From: CAZMNY01 sp964567745
GTDB lineage: Bacteria; Planctomycetota; Planctomycetia; Pirellulales; Pirellulaceae
Assembly (NCBI GenBank): GCA_964567745.1
Contig: CAZMNY010000020.1
Location: 76,847-140,846, forward strand
Length of the DNA stretch: 64,000 bases
Reading direction: 5' to 3'
Below, piece after piece: positions 18,434 to 27,110 of the stretch. Each line of letters opens with the position of its first letter. Positions within the stretch are counted from its first letter, which is position 1. The notes beneath the pieces are model-generated. The model did no database searches. It was not told the origin of the DNA and saw nothing but the letters and a program-made list of their open reading frames with translations. A program made the position numbers and the translations under genes.

Positions 18434-19511
18434 ATTGGGCGCCGAAGTCAGTCAACGCTGGTTGTTGTACGCGCTCGGTGGAGGATTCGGGCATCTAACT
18501 CGCTCCCTCGCTCTGGCTCGCGCGCTTCAAGCTGCCTCGCCGCAGCTCGATTTGCATTTCGTGACCAACAGCCCCTATGCTCGGACGGCTCTCTTGGATT
18601 CGGAGTTGCGAGCAGACAAGAGTTCTGAGACTCGCCGAGCGTCCGTTCACGTTTTGGACTCGAACTGCGGCAAGGAGCGTACTTGCCGGGAAGTTCGCGA
18701 TCTGTTGTCGCGCGTCGACCCGCAAGTGCTGGTTGCCGATACATTTCCGCGAGGCATTGGCGGAGAGCTGGCTGGCTGGATCGAATCGTCCGACGCGGTT
18801 TGCATCCTGACTCATCGAGATCTCAATCCTGAATACGTTGAGCGATTTCGATTGGAATCGTTTGTCTCCGCTCATTATCGTCTTGTGCTCGCGCCCGGCG
18901 AATGCGGCCCGATCACGACGTCGAGCGAGCTGGTTCGCACGCCGCCGTGGTTGATTCGAGGTTGCGACGAGTTGGATACGTTTGAAGAGGCGAGACGTGT
19001 ATTTCATGCGAATCAATCGCAACCGCTTGTCGTGGTGTCTCGAAGCGGAATGCCAGCGGAGAGCAAGTTCTTCGAGGCGTTGGCGGAGGAGCTGATTGAA
19101 CGACTAGGCGATCGAGTTCAGATTCGCTTGATACGTCCGCCAGGGTCCTCCGAGTCACTGGCCGTCGACTCGATGGAGATTTGGCCTTTGCTTCAGTCGA
19201 TTCGAGGCGTCGATGCCATTGTCGGCGCCGCCGGTTACAACACGGTGGTCGAGGCGAGAAGTAGCGGGACTCCTTTGTTGTCATTTCCTCAATCGAGGCT
19301 TTACGACCGTCAACAACGACGTCTTACGAAGCGTGAAACGATGGCCAACATCGATCAAGTCGTTGCGAGACTCGAGTCGCTGGCGACACGATATTCGCAC
19401 GGGCGGGAAATACCGGCGTTCGTTAATGGGGCCGAAATAGCCGCCGAGTCTTGCCTTGCCGTTTCGGCAATCGCGGCTGACTCGCAGTCGATTCTTCAAC
19501 CGAGTGTATAG
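18423..19511 (+). CDS. GT28-like glycosyltransferase-type protein
   Basis: A 362-aa protein starting at a GTG that overlaps the end of the upstream small gene by 11 bp; a TTG at 18435 is an alternative. It shows the GT-B nucleotide loop at the N terminus (YALGGGFGHLTRSLALARAL), as in MurG-like and related glycosyltransferases, and a C-terminal segment with DAIVGAAGYNTVVEARSSGTPLLSFP, which matches the donor-binding motif of GT28-type enzymes. The substrate is unknown. The overlap with the zinc-site gene and the GGAGG-led gene downstream (gap 11 bp) suggest one transcript of three genes. Confidence 0.75.
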   Translation: MRAELGAEVSQRWLLYALGGGFGHLTRSLALARALQAASPQLDLHFVTNSPYARTALLDSELRADKSSETRRASVHVLDSNCGKERTCREVRDLLSRVDPQVLVADTFPRGIGGELAGWIESSDAVCILTHRDLNPEYVERFRLESFVSAHYRLVLAPGECGPITTSSELVRTPPWLIRGCDELDTFEEARRVFHANQSQPLVVVSRSGMPAESKFFEALAEELIERLGDRVQIRLIRPPGSSESLAVDSMEIWPLLQSIRGVDAIVGAAGYNTVVEARSSGTPLLSFPQSRLYDRQQRRLTKRETMANIDQVVARLESLATRYSHGREIPAFVNGAEIAAESCLAVSAIAADSQSILQPSV

Positions 19512-19522
19512 GAGGTCAGACG

Positions 19523-20404
19523 ATGACCGTCGATGAACAACTACGAAGTTCGCTCGTGTATGAAGCCACCGCGAATGCGGCGCAGGTCGCCGGCGATGTC
19601 GCGGGCATGGAGCAATTTGACCGCGAGAACGAAAAGAAACAAAAAACGTGGCTCGCTGTTGGATTGGTCGGCATCCTGCTGATCGGCTGCGGCGCCGCGA
19701 CTGCGATTCTGCTTGCCGCGCAGAACGAGATGATGCCCGTGGTCGGGGGCGTGGTCGCGGTCATTGGCCTCATCACAGCGATTGTCGGATTCGTCTGTTA
19801 CGCCAAGTTTGGGAAGTTCAATCTCGAGGACATGCGGTACATCGTCCTCAAGAATCTCGTCCGCTTGCTTAAGACGGACATGCGCGACGAAGATGCGTTT
19901 CAGATTAAGGTCAGTTTTCTCGCTCACAATCACAAGCATCATTTTCAGCGAAGCGGTGCCGCGGGCAGCTGGAACGCCAAGTTCTACCGTCATCCTTGGC
20001 TGACGATTGCCGGCCGTTTGCTTGACGGCGCGAGATTTTGCGTGACGATCACCGAGAAACAACAAGACCGCCATCGCTCGAAGATCAGTGCGAGCGGAAA
20101 ACACAAGACCAAGTACAAGACGAAAAACTCAGGCGAAGCGGCTGTGTCGATCAAGTTCAAGGCGAAAAGATACCCTCGATTCACCTCGGGGCAGGCCGAA
20201 ATCCACAATGCTCTGCAGCTCCCGGATGGCGTGTTGCTCAAGTCGGTCGATTCGACTGACGAGTCGCTGACGATTCGGGTCAAGTACGCCGACTTCTTCG
20301 CGACGGGAAACGATGAGGCGAAAGCAGCCAAATATGTCGATCTGGCCGCCGTGATGATGCTCAGTTGCTACCACATTCTCAACCAATCGCGGCGAGCCTC
20401 GTAG
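19523..20404 (+). CDS. Membrane protein of unknown function
   Basis: A 293-aa protein with a strong GGAGGT site before its ATG. An N-terminal charged helix (residues 1-43, possible short coiled coil around EQFDRENEKKQK) leads into two transmembrane helices (about 45-68 and 73-95). The remaining ~200 residues form a soluble basic domain with many Lys and His residues (for example HNHKHHF, KHKTKYKTK). It follows the GT28-like gene by 11 bp and probably belongs to its transcript. No family is recognised. Confidence 0.65.
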   Translation: MTVDEQLRSSLVYEATANAAQVAGDVAGMEQFDRENEKKQKTWLAVGLVGILLIGCGAATAILLAAQNEMMPVVGGVVAVIGLITAIVGFVCYAKFGKFNLEDMRYIVLKNLVRLLKTDMRDEDAFQIKVSFLAHNHKHHFQRSGAAGSWNAKFYRHPWLTIAGRLLDGARFCVTITEKQQDRHRSKISASGKHKTKYKTKNSGEAAVSIKFKAKRYPRFTSGQAEIHNALQLPDGVLLKSVDSTDESLTIRVKYADFFATGNDEAKAAKYVDLAAVMMLSCYHILNQSRRAS

Positions 20405-20524
20405 CTGCTTTGCACCGAATACTTTGCACTGCGCACCCTGAACTTTGTTCTGCGCCATTCTTTTGGCTGGGTTCATTCAGGCGACAAAGCCCCGTAGAAT
20501 AATGGCCCCTCAGCCAATCGCGCG

Positions 20525-20614
20525 GTTGCATCACGCCCATTAGCATTGCGGCCAGTGGAATTACGCCCAATACAATTACGCCCTATGTAATCACTGGCGT
20601 GGAATAATTCCGCG
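20525..20614. repeat. Degenerate 15-bp tandem repeat upstream of hpt
   Basis: About six units of 15 bp, with a core close to AATTACGCCCA (for example GTGGAATTACGCCCA and ATACAATTACGCCCT). Units differ from each other by several bases and the last ones are weak. On the minus strand they would read as a five-residue repeat around IGRN, but that frame has no good start. The array lies in the 347-bp gap between the membrane protein gene and hpt; the rest of that gap shows nothing else. Confidence 0.7.
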
Positions 20615-20751
20615 CCGAGCCAATTTTGCGTGAATTCCCGCGTACAATACTGGTTGTGTGTCTGCCATGGAATCGAGCGTTCGACTCGGGCGGCCACAAA
20701 CTGCAGGGACCATTTTGATCTAAATTTTGACGTTTCTGCGGAGTACTGTGC

Positions 20752-21282
20752 GTGAAGACTCTTCTTAGCCAAGAGCGACTTGAACAGGGCGTATCGGAAT
20801 TGGCCGCCAAGGTGAACGGCCGATTCGAGGGGGCTCCGTTGACGATCATTGGAGTCATGACGGGGAGCGTGGTCGTGTTGGCCGATTTAATTCGGCAGCT
20901 CGAGATGCCGTTGCGGGTCGGAGTCGTACAGACGAGCAGTTATCAAGGCGCAACTCGCGGCGAATTGAGGATCAATTCTGACTTGATGCCTGATATTGAG
21001 GGGCGCAACGTCTTGCTTGTCGATGATATTTTTGACACGGGAAACACTTTGGTCGAGGTGATTCGCTTGATGGAATCGCTCGGCCCCACATCGATTCAAA
21101 CGGCTGTCTTATTGCGTAAAGTCGGGCGACAAGAAGTCTCGCTCGAGCCAGACTACGTGGCGTTTGAGATTCCCGATGAGTTTGTTGTGGGATATGGGCT
21201 CGACTATATGGACGAGTATCGCAACCTCCCTCACGTTGCCTACCTGGAAGAAGAAGACCTCCGCCAACACCGCACGGGGTAA
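20752..21282 (+). CDS. hpt: Hypoxanthine phosphoribosyltransferase
   Basis: A 176-aa protein with a GTG start and GGAG about eight bases upstream. It shows the type I phosphoribosyltransferase fold: TIIGVMTGSVVVLADLIRQL near the N terminus, the flexible loop SSYQGATRG (residues 62-70) and the PRPP-binding motif VLLVDDIFDTGNT (87-99). Length and order fit bacterial HPRT, which converts hypoxanthine or guanine plus PRPP to IMP or GMP in purine salvage. It is followed seven bases later by a glycosyltransferase gene, so it probably heads that operon. Confidence 0.93.
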   Translation: MKTLLSQERLEQGVSELAAKVNGRFEGAPLTIIGVMTGSVVVLADLIRQLEMPLRVGVVQTSSYQGATRGELRINSDLMPDIEGRNVLLVDDIFDTGNTLVEVIRLMESLGPTSIQTAVLLRKVGRQEVSLEPDYVAFEIPDEFVVGYGLDYMDEYRNLPHVAYLEEEDLRQHRTG

Positions 21283-21289
21283 TTTTGGT

Positions 21290-22522
21290 TTGCGCGTTGC
21301 AATGATCACGCGTCGCTTCTGGCCCTTGGTCGGAGGCGCCGAAACGCTGATGTCGAATCTCGCGGTGGAATTCCAGCGTTTGGGAGCGAGTCCGACCATT
21401 GTGACGGCGCAGTGGCACGCCGATTGGCCGACGCAGATGTGGTGTCGCGAGACGCCCGTTGTTCGCTTGCCGAGTCCCAAATCGCGTGGTTTCGGCACGG
21501 TTCGATACATGCACGCACTTTCGCGCTGGCTCAAGCGGCATCGAAGCGAATACGATGCGATCTGCGTTTCGCGGTTGAGGCATGACGCGTACGCGGCTGT
21601 CACGGCGCTGGCCGGCGGTTCGACGCCGATCATATTGCGTAACGAAGACGGAGGCGAAACGGGCGACTGCGCGTGGCTCGAGCAAGTGAGATTTGGCCGC
21701 CGCATGTGGCGATCAATGCAATCGGCCCACGCCATTGTCGCGCCATCGCCGGAAATCGTGGACGAGATCTCTCAAGCGGGGTTTGACGAGACGAGGATTC
21801 AGGCCATCCCCAACGGCGTCGAGCTCGCGCCATCATCGATGACGGAATCGAGTCGCCTTGCGCAAAAGGTGCAAGCTCGACGCGATTTGGGTGAGGCGAA
21901 CCGAGATTTGGCGATCCACCCGACCGATCCGCTCGCGGTCTATGTCGGTGCCCTTCACCCGTCGCGACGCTTGCTCGATGTCGTTCGCGCTTTCCGTCAT
22001 GTTGTCGAGGCGGATCGGAACGCAGGGCTTTGGCTTATTGGCGACGGCCCGCAGCGTGAATCGTTGTACCGGGAAATCGTCGACAGAGGATTGCATCACA
22101 ACATACTGATGCCGGGTTGTTTCGATGACGTCTCCGAAATATTACAGGCTGCCGATCTGTATTTGAGCCCGTCGGACGAAACAAGCGCGCCGCACGCGAT
22201 GTTGCAGGCGATGTCCCACGGGTTGCCGGTGATCGCCGCGGACATCGCGGGAAATCGGCAAGTTTTGCAGCACAACGTCAACGGCTGGCTAACTCCGCCG
22301 AGAAGTGTTGCCGCTCTTGCGGAAGCGATTACATTTCTGAGCGGGCATCCTGCTCACGCGACGCGACTTGGCGCCGCGGCCCAGCGCGCGATCGCAAGTA
22401 ACTTCACAATCGCCCAGACGGCAAAGGCTCACCTGCAACTGATGGAATCCTTGATGACGGAAGCTCCCAAGGACTCGTCCACATCGCGACGCAAGCAGGG
22501 CGTCGGCACGGCGTCGATGTAG
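21290..22522 (+). CDS. Family 4 glycosyltransferase
   Basis: A GT4 enzyme of 410 aa when started at the TTG at 21290, seven bases after the hpt stop; this gives the normal N terminus MRVAMITRRFWPLVGGAE. The ATG at 21302 is the alternative, and the longer open frame overlapping hpt is unlikely. Signatures are AIPNGVELAP, AVYVGALHPSRRLLDVVRAF and the C-terminal SPSDETSAPHAMLQAMSHGL followed by PVIAADIAGNRQVL, which contains the donor-sugar site. It likely builds a surface glycan. The proximity to hpt and the next glycosyltransferase suggests co-transcription. Confidence 0.88.
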   Translation: MRVAMITRRFWPLVGGAETLMSNLAVEFQRLGASPTIVTAQWHADWPTQMWCRETPVVRLPSPKSRGFGTVRYMHALSRWLKRHRSEYDAICVSRLRHDAYAAVTALAGGSTPIILRNEDGGETGDCAWLEQVRFGRRMWRSMQSAHAIVAPSPEIVDEISQAGFDETRIQAIPNGVELAPSSMTESSRLAQKVQARRDLGEANRDLAIHPTDPLAVYVGALHPSRRLLDVVRAFRHVVEADRNAGLWLIGDGPQRESLYREIVDRGLHHNILMPGCFDDVSEILQAADLYLSPSDETSAPHAMLQAMSHGLPVIAADIAGNRQVLQHNVNGWLTPPRSVAALAEAITFLSGHPAHATRLGAAAQRAIASNFTIAQTAKAHLQLMESLMTEAPKDSSTSRRKQGVGTASM

Positions 22523-22594
22523 TATTCGTTAGTCGCCCGATGGTCGAGGTAATGGAATCCGAGAAGCCGCAACTAGCAAGAAGAAGACACCGCC

Positions 22595-23707
22595 ATTAGC
22601 TCTAGAACTCGCGTACTTCAAATCATTCCCACCTTGGATCGAGGCGGTGCCGAGAAGCAGCTCACACTGCTCGCCTCGTCGTTACCTCGAGACGAGTTTG
22701 ATGTCCATGTCGCGCTGCTGACTCGATCCGGTCCATTGGAATCCGTCTTACGTGATGCGGACATTCCCTTCGAATTGATTGGGAAGCGGCGCAAGATCGA
22801 TCCCGGCGCGTGGTGGCGAACTCGCAAGTTGATTCGACGACTCAAGCCGCAGTTGGTGCACACCTGGATTTTCGCCGCGAATTGTTACGGCCGGCACGCT
22901 GCGTTTTGCGAAAGAGTGCCTCATGTCGTCGCGGGCGAACGATGCGTCGATTCCTGGAAACGCTCTTACGAGTTTTGGATCGATCGCCGTCTTGCCAAGC
23001 GGACAAGTCGGATCGCGACCAACAGCAACGGCGTCGTTGAGTTCTACAGCAAGCACGGGATCGACCGCGAGAAGTTCATCGTGATTCCCAATGGGATCGA
23101 TCCAATGTGCGTCGAAGGAGGAATTAGGCGAGAGGCGTTGTGTCAAGAGATTGGCGTTTCAAGCGACGTGAAGTTGATCGGCGCTGTCGGCCGATTGTGG
23201 CCTCAAAAGCGATACAAAGATCTGATCTGGGCCGCCGAGCTTTTGCGCGCCGGACGGGGCGGCGATTCGCATTTGGTGATCATCGGCGATGGACCCGAGA
23301 TGGATCGCATGTACGAGTATGCCGAGCAAGTCGGCGTCGCCAAGTATGTTCACTTTCTTGGCGCGAGGCCGGACGCGGCCAAACTGATTCCGGCATTCGA
23401 TTGTTTTTGGCTGGGAAGCGGCTACGAGGGCCAGTCGAACGCTCTCATGGAGGCGATGTGCAGCGGGACGCCGGCGGTTGTTTCGGACATTGCGGGAAAT
23501 CGCGATCTCGTCACCCATGAGCAGACTGGCTGGCTCGTCAAAGTCGGCGACGCCGCGGGTTATGCTCAAAAAGCCAACACGATTTTCGACGACCCGGAAC
23601 CAGCGAAGAGCGTGGCTGCCGCCGCACGAACAAGGATGCTCACGGACTTTACGATCGAGAAAATGGTGCAGGGCTATGCGGATCTCTATCGCGAGCTCGT
23701 ATCATGA
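22595..23707 (+). CDS. Family 4 glycosyltransferase with a likely non-canonical start
   Basis: A GT4 enzyme. The first ATG/GTG/TTG in frame is TTG at 22634, which would begin the protein inside the essential first strand (IIPTLDRGGAEKQ). The frame is open upstream to a stop at 22574, and the only candidates there are rare starts; the ATT at 22595 with a weak purine-rich lead gives a normal GT4 N terminus (SSRTRVLQIIPTLDRGG), so I list that one. The body has the typical VIPNGIDPM, LIGAVGRLWPQKRYKDLIWA and SNALMEAMCSGTPAVVSDIA motifs, so the enzyme family is certain. It ends 65 bp before asnB. Confidence 0.8.
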   Translation: MSSRTRVLQIIPTLDRGGAEKQLTLLASSLPRDEFDVHVALLTRSGPLESVLRDADIPFELIGKRRKIDPGAWWRTRKLIRRLKPQLVHTWIFAANCYGRHAAFCERVPHVVAGERCVDSWKRSYEFWIDRRLAKRTSRIATNSNGVVEFYSKHGIDREKFIVIPNGIDPMCVEGGIRREALCQEIGVSSDVKLIGAVGRLWPQKRYKDLIWAAELLRAGRGGDSHLVIIGDGPEMDRMYEYAEQVGVAKYVHFLGARPDAAKLIPAFDCFWLGSGYEGQSNALMEAMCSGTPAVVSDIAGNRDLVTHEQTGWLVKVGDAAGYAQKANTIFDDPEPAKSVAAAARTRMLTDFTIEKMVQGYADLYRELVS

Positions 23708-23771
23708 ATAGGAATCGGCGAACTGCGGTGCCATCAATCGTCGAAAGTAACCCCGGTCGAGAGCGAGCATC

Positions 23772-25694
23772 ATGTGTGGAATAACGGGCGCCGTTTGGAC
23801 TGATCCCGACGTCGCGATCGACGAGACGACGTTGTTGCGGATGACCAACGCGCTGGAGCACCGTGGGCCGGACGATCTGGGGCGGATGACTTGTGCCCAA
23901 CATCACCAGCCGCCTTTTGATTCGACGCCCGGAGTGGCGTTGGGATTTCGTCGCCTTTCGATCATCGACCTGGCCGGCGGGCGCCAGCCGATCAGCAACG
24001 AGGACGGCAGTGTCTGGGCTGTATTCAACGGCGAGATCTATAACTACAAGACGATTCGCCGGCGACTCGAAGGCGCGGGGCACACGTTCAAAACAGAGAG
24101 CGATAGCGAGACGATCGTTCACCTGTACGAAGACGAGGGCCCATCCTGCTTTTCTGCTTTGAACGGCATGTTCGCAATCGCCATTTGGGACGCCAAGCGA
24201 GGTCGCCTCGTCCTCGGACGAGATCGACTCGGGCAGAAACCGCTTGTCTATCGACAAGAAGCAAATCGCCTGCTGTTTGCCAGCGAACTGAAGAGTTTGC
24301 TCGAGGCGCCCAATGTTCCTCGCGACGTCGACCTCAGCGCGGTCGATGAATTTCTGACGTATCAGTATGTCCCGCACCCCAACTCAATTTACCGCGGAAC
24401 GAATAAGTTGGCGCCGGGCTGTTACGCGGTCTACGAAGATGGCAAGCTCGACATCAAAACGTATTGGAGTCCAAACTACCGCAAGGAAGTTGCGATTAGT
24501 GAGGACGAGGCGGCGGAGCAGCTACGCGAGCTGATGACGTCGGCCGTTGAGATGAGGATGCAGGCGGACGTGCCGCTCGGCGCTTTCTTGTCTGGCGGAG
24601 TCGATTCGTCCCTGATCGTGGCATTGATGCAGCGTCTTTCGAGTGAGACGGTCAAGACATTCAGCATCGGATTTCCCCAGCCCGAGTATGACGAATCCAA
24701 ATATGCTCAGCAGGTAGCGGAACATCTGGGCACGGACCATCATGCTTATCAAGTGACGCCCAACGCGATAGAGATTCTCCCGAACCTGATTGATCATTAT
24801 GACGAGCCGTTCGCGGACAGTTCGGCCATTCCCACTTGGTTTGTTTCTCAGTGGGCTCGCAAGCAAGTCACTGTCTCGCTTTCGGGCGATGGGGGTGATG
24901 AGTTGTTCGTGGGTTACCCGCGTTACAAGGCGGTAGACCTGGACCGTTGGTGCCGTCGCGTGCCGCCTTTCACGTGGCTGATGAGTTCGACTCTCTGGGA
25001 CTCGTTTCCCGCGAGTACTCGAAAGGGCTCGCTGATGCGAAAGGTCCAACGCTTCAGCCAAGGCATGCGAATGTCGCCGCCCCGGCGGTATTTGGATTGG
25101 ATCAGTATCTTCAATGAATCGCGGCGAGCGGCAATTTTTACCGACGAGTTCGTCGAGCAATTGCCGGACTCGGATCCGCTCGACTTCCTCACGCAGGCCC
25201 GCACGCTGACCGACGGCCGCGACGATCTGACTCGCGCTTCACTGGGCGATTTGCATACGTACTTGCCGTGCGACCTGATGACGAAAGTCGACATCGCGTC
25301 GATGGCGAACAGTCTTGAGGTGCGGCAGCCATTTCTCGACTATCGCCTTGTTGAATTCGCCGGTTCCTTGCCTGTTTCGTTGAAATATCGTCGAGGTCGT
25401 GGCAAGCGTCTGCTGCGCCGAGCCTTTGGCGACATGCTTCCCGACGAAATCTGGCATCGACCGAAAATGGGTTTTGGCGTTCCTATAGATCACTGGTTTC
25501 GAGATGACTTAAAAGAAATGGTCCGCGATGTTTTGTTGGATACCACCGCGCGGCAACGCGGCTGGTTTCAGATGCGCGAGTTAGAGCGGTTGGTCGACGA
25601 TCACCAGTCCGGGCGATTCGACCACGCATACCGGTTGTGGGCGTTACTCGTATTAGAGCTGTGGATGAGGCGCTGGGCGACTTCTCCTATTTAG
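23772..25694 (+). CDS. asnB: Asparagine synthetase (glutamine-hydrolysing)
   Basis: A 640-aa class II glutamine amidotransferase. Cys2 is the nucleophile (MCGITGAVW), and the N-terminal domain has the conserved RGPD, NGEIYN and SDSET segments. The synthetase domain carries the PP-loop SGGVDSS at residues 274-280 and further ATP/Asp binding motifs such as SGDGGDELFVGY near 373. It makes asparagine from aspartate, glutamine and ATP. In this position, after two glycosyltransferases, homologues are often part of exopolysaccharide loci and may amidate a sugar acid, which cannot be excluded here. Confidence 0.9.
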   Translation: MCGITGAVWTDPDVAIDETTLLRMTNALEHRGPDDLGRMTCAQHHQPPFDSTPGVALGFRRLSIIDLAGGRQPISNEDGSVWAVFNGEIYNYKTIRRRLEGAGHTFKTESDSETIVHLYEDEGPSCFSALNGMFAIAIWDAKRGRLVLGRDRLGQKPLVYRQEANRLLFASELKSLLEAPNVPRDVDLSAVDEFLTYQYVPHPNSIYRGTNKLAPGCYAVYEDGKLDIKTYWSPNYRKEVAISEDEAAEQLRELMTSAVEMRMQADVPLGAFLSGGVDSSLIVALMQRLSSETVKTFSIGFPQPEYDESKYAQQVAEHLGTDHHAYQVTPNAIEILPNLIDHYDEPFADSSAIPTWFVSQWARKQVTVSLSGDGGDELFVGYPRYKAVDLDRWCRRVPPFTWLMSSTLWDSFPASTRKGSLMRKVQRFSQGMRMSPPRRYLDWISIFNESRRAAIFTDEFVEQLPDSDPLDFLTQARTLTDGRDDLTRASLGDLHTYLPCDLMTKVDIASMANSLEVRQPFLDYRLVEFAGSLPVSLKYRRGRGKRLLRRAFGDMLPDEIWHRPKMGFGVPIDHWFRDDLKEMVRDVLLDTTARQRGWFQMRELERLVDDHQSGRFDHAYRLWALLVLELWMRRWATSPI

Positions 25695-25753
25695 TACGAC
25701 GTTGCGAACCGATAAGATGATGGAGTCGACGAACACAAGAAGGATACGCAACG

Positions 25754-27022
25754 ATGAGAAACACGCTCGCTGTAATTCTGGCCGGCGGTAAGGGATCTCG
25801 GTTGGAACCGTTGACGAGAGATCGAGCGAAACCGGCTGTGCCGTTCGGGGGTGGTTATCGGATCGTCGATTTTTCGCTTTCCAATTGTTTGAATAGCGGC
25901 ATTCGCAAGATGTTGTTGTTGACTCAGTACAAAGCGATGAGTTTGGATCGCCATATCAATCACGGATGGCGCCATTTCTTCTGTCGCGAGCTAGACGAAT
26001 TCATCGACGTCGTGCCGCCGCAACAACGGATCGACGAGCACTGGTATCAGGGCACGGCCGACGCCGTCTACCAGAACATCTACACGATGGAGAAGGAGCG
26101 GCCGGAATACGTGGTGATTCTGGCTGGCGACCACATCTATAAGATGGACTATCAGAAGATGGTCGAGCGCCACATCGACACGCAAGCCGATTTGACCATC
26201 GGCGCGTTGCCAGTGGTGCCCGAGGCAGCTCGTTCGTTCGGCGTAATGCAGGTCGCAGAACAGGAACGCATTACCGGCTTCGAAGAAAAGCCCGATCACC
26301 CCAAGACGATTCCCGGCCGCAGCGATCTCTGCCTCGCTTCCATGGGGATTTACGTCTTTACGGCGAGGTTCTTGTTCGAGCAACTGTGTCGTGATGCGAC
26401 TGATTTACAGAGTTCGCACGACTTCGGACGCGACATTATTCCGTCGATCATTGATACGCATCGAGTGTTTGCGTTTCCGTTCCGCGATGAGAACCGCAAG
26501 CGTGACGCCTACTGGCGCGACGTGGGAACGCTCGACGCCTACTTTGAAGCCAACATGGATCTGATTCAGATCGATCCGATGTTGAACATGTACGACGAAC
26601 GCTGGCCCATCCGCACCAATCAGCCGATTCTACCGCCGCCGAAGTTTGTCTTCGGCAGCAACGATGACGACAAAGAGCGAATCGGCTACGCCCAGGACAG
26701 TATCGTTTGCCAAGGCACGATCGTTTCCGGAGGCCAAGTTCGCCGAAGCGTGATTAGCCCTCGGGTTCGCGTCAATAGCTATGCGAACGTTGAAGATTCG
26801 ATTCTCTTTGAAGGAGTCGATGTGGGGCGTCACGCCCGCATTCGACGAGCCATCATTGACAAGAACGTGAAGATTCCGTCGGGCGTCGAGATCGGTTACG
26901 ACCTTGAGCTCGATCGCTCGCGCGGGTTCACGGTCAGCGAGGGAGGCATCGTCGTCATCGCCAAATCGGATGGCGTCGAACAAGTGTTCGAAGAAAAACG
27001 CGCCGAGAATCGTGCGTCCTAG
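25754..27022 (+). CDS. glgC: Glucose-1-phosphate adenylyltransferase (ADP-glucose pyrophosphorylase)
   Basis: A 422-aa protein with AAGGA before the ATG. The nucleotidyltransferase signature is complete: VILAGGKGSRLEPLTRDRAK and then PAVPFGG, plus the substrate motif GFEEKP and the WRDVGTLDAY block. The C-terminal left-handed beta-helix ends in the VEDSILFEGVDVGRHARIRRAI repeat. It makes ADP-glucose for glycogen synthesis and is usually the regulated step. It lies 59 bp after asnB in the same direction and may be co-transcribed. Confidence 0.95.
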   Translation: MRNTLAVILAGGKGSRLEPLTRDRAKPAVPFGGGYRIVDFSLSNCLNSGIRKMLLLTQYKAMSLDRHINHGWRHFFCRELDEFIDVVPPQQRIDEHWYQGTADAVYQNIYTMEKERPEYVVILAGDHIYKMDYQKMVERHIDTQADLTIGALPVVPEAARSFGVMQVAEQERITGFEEKPDHPKTIPGRSDLCLASMGIYVFTARFLFEQLCRDATDLQSSHDFGRDIIPSIIDTHRVFAFPFRDENRKRDAYWRDVGTLDAYFEANMDLIQIDPMLNMYDERWPIRTNQPILPPPKFVFGSNDDDKERIGYAQDSIVCQGTIVSGGQVRRSVISPRVRVNSYANVEDSILFEGVDVGRHARIRRAIIDKNVKIPSGVEIGYDLELDRSRGFTVSEGGIVVIAKSDGVEQVFEEKRAENRAS

Positions 27023-27110
27023 CGCCGTGTTTCGCGCGCCGAAAAAGCGAGCAACCTTTTGAGGCTAGGGCTGCGCGGTCGTAGCCCCCGGGAAGATGTG
27101 GGTGGCTTGT

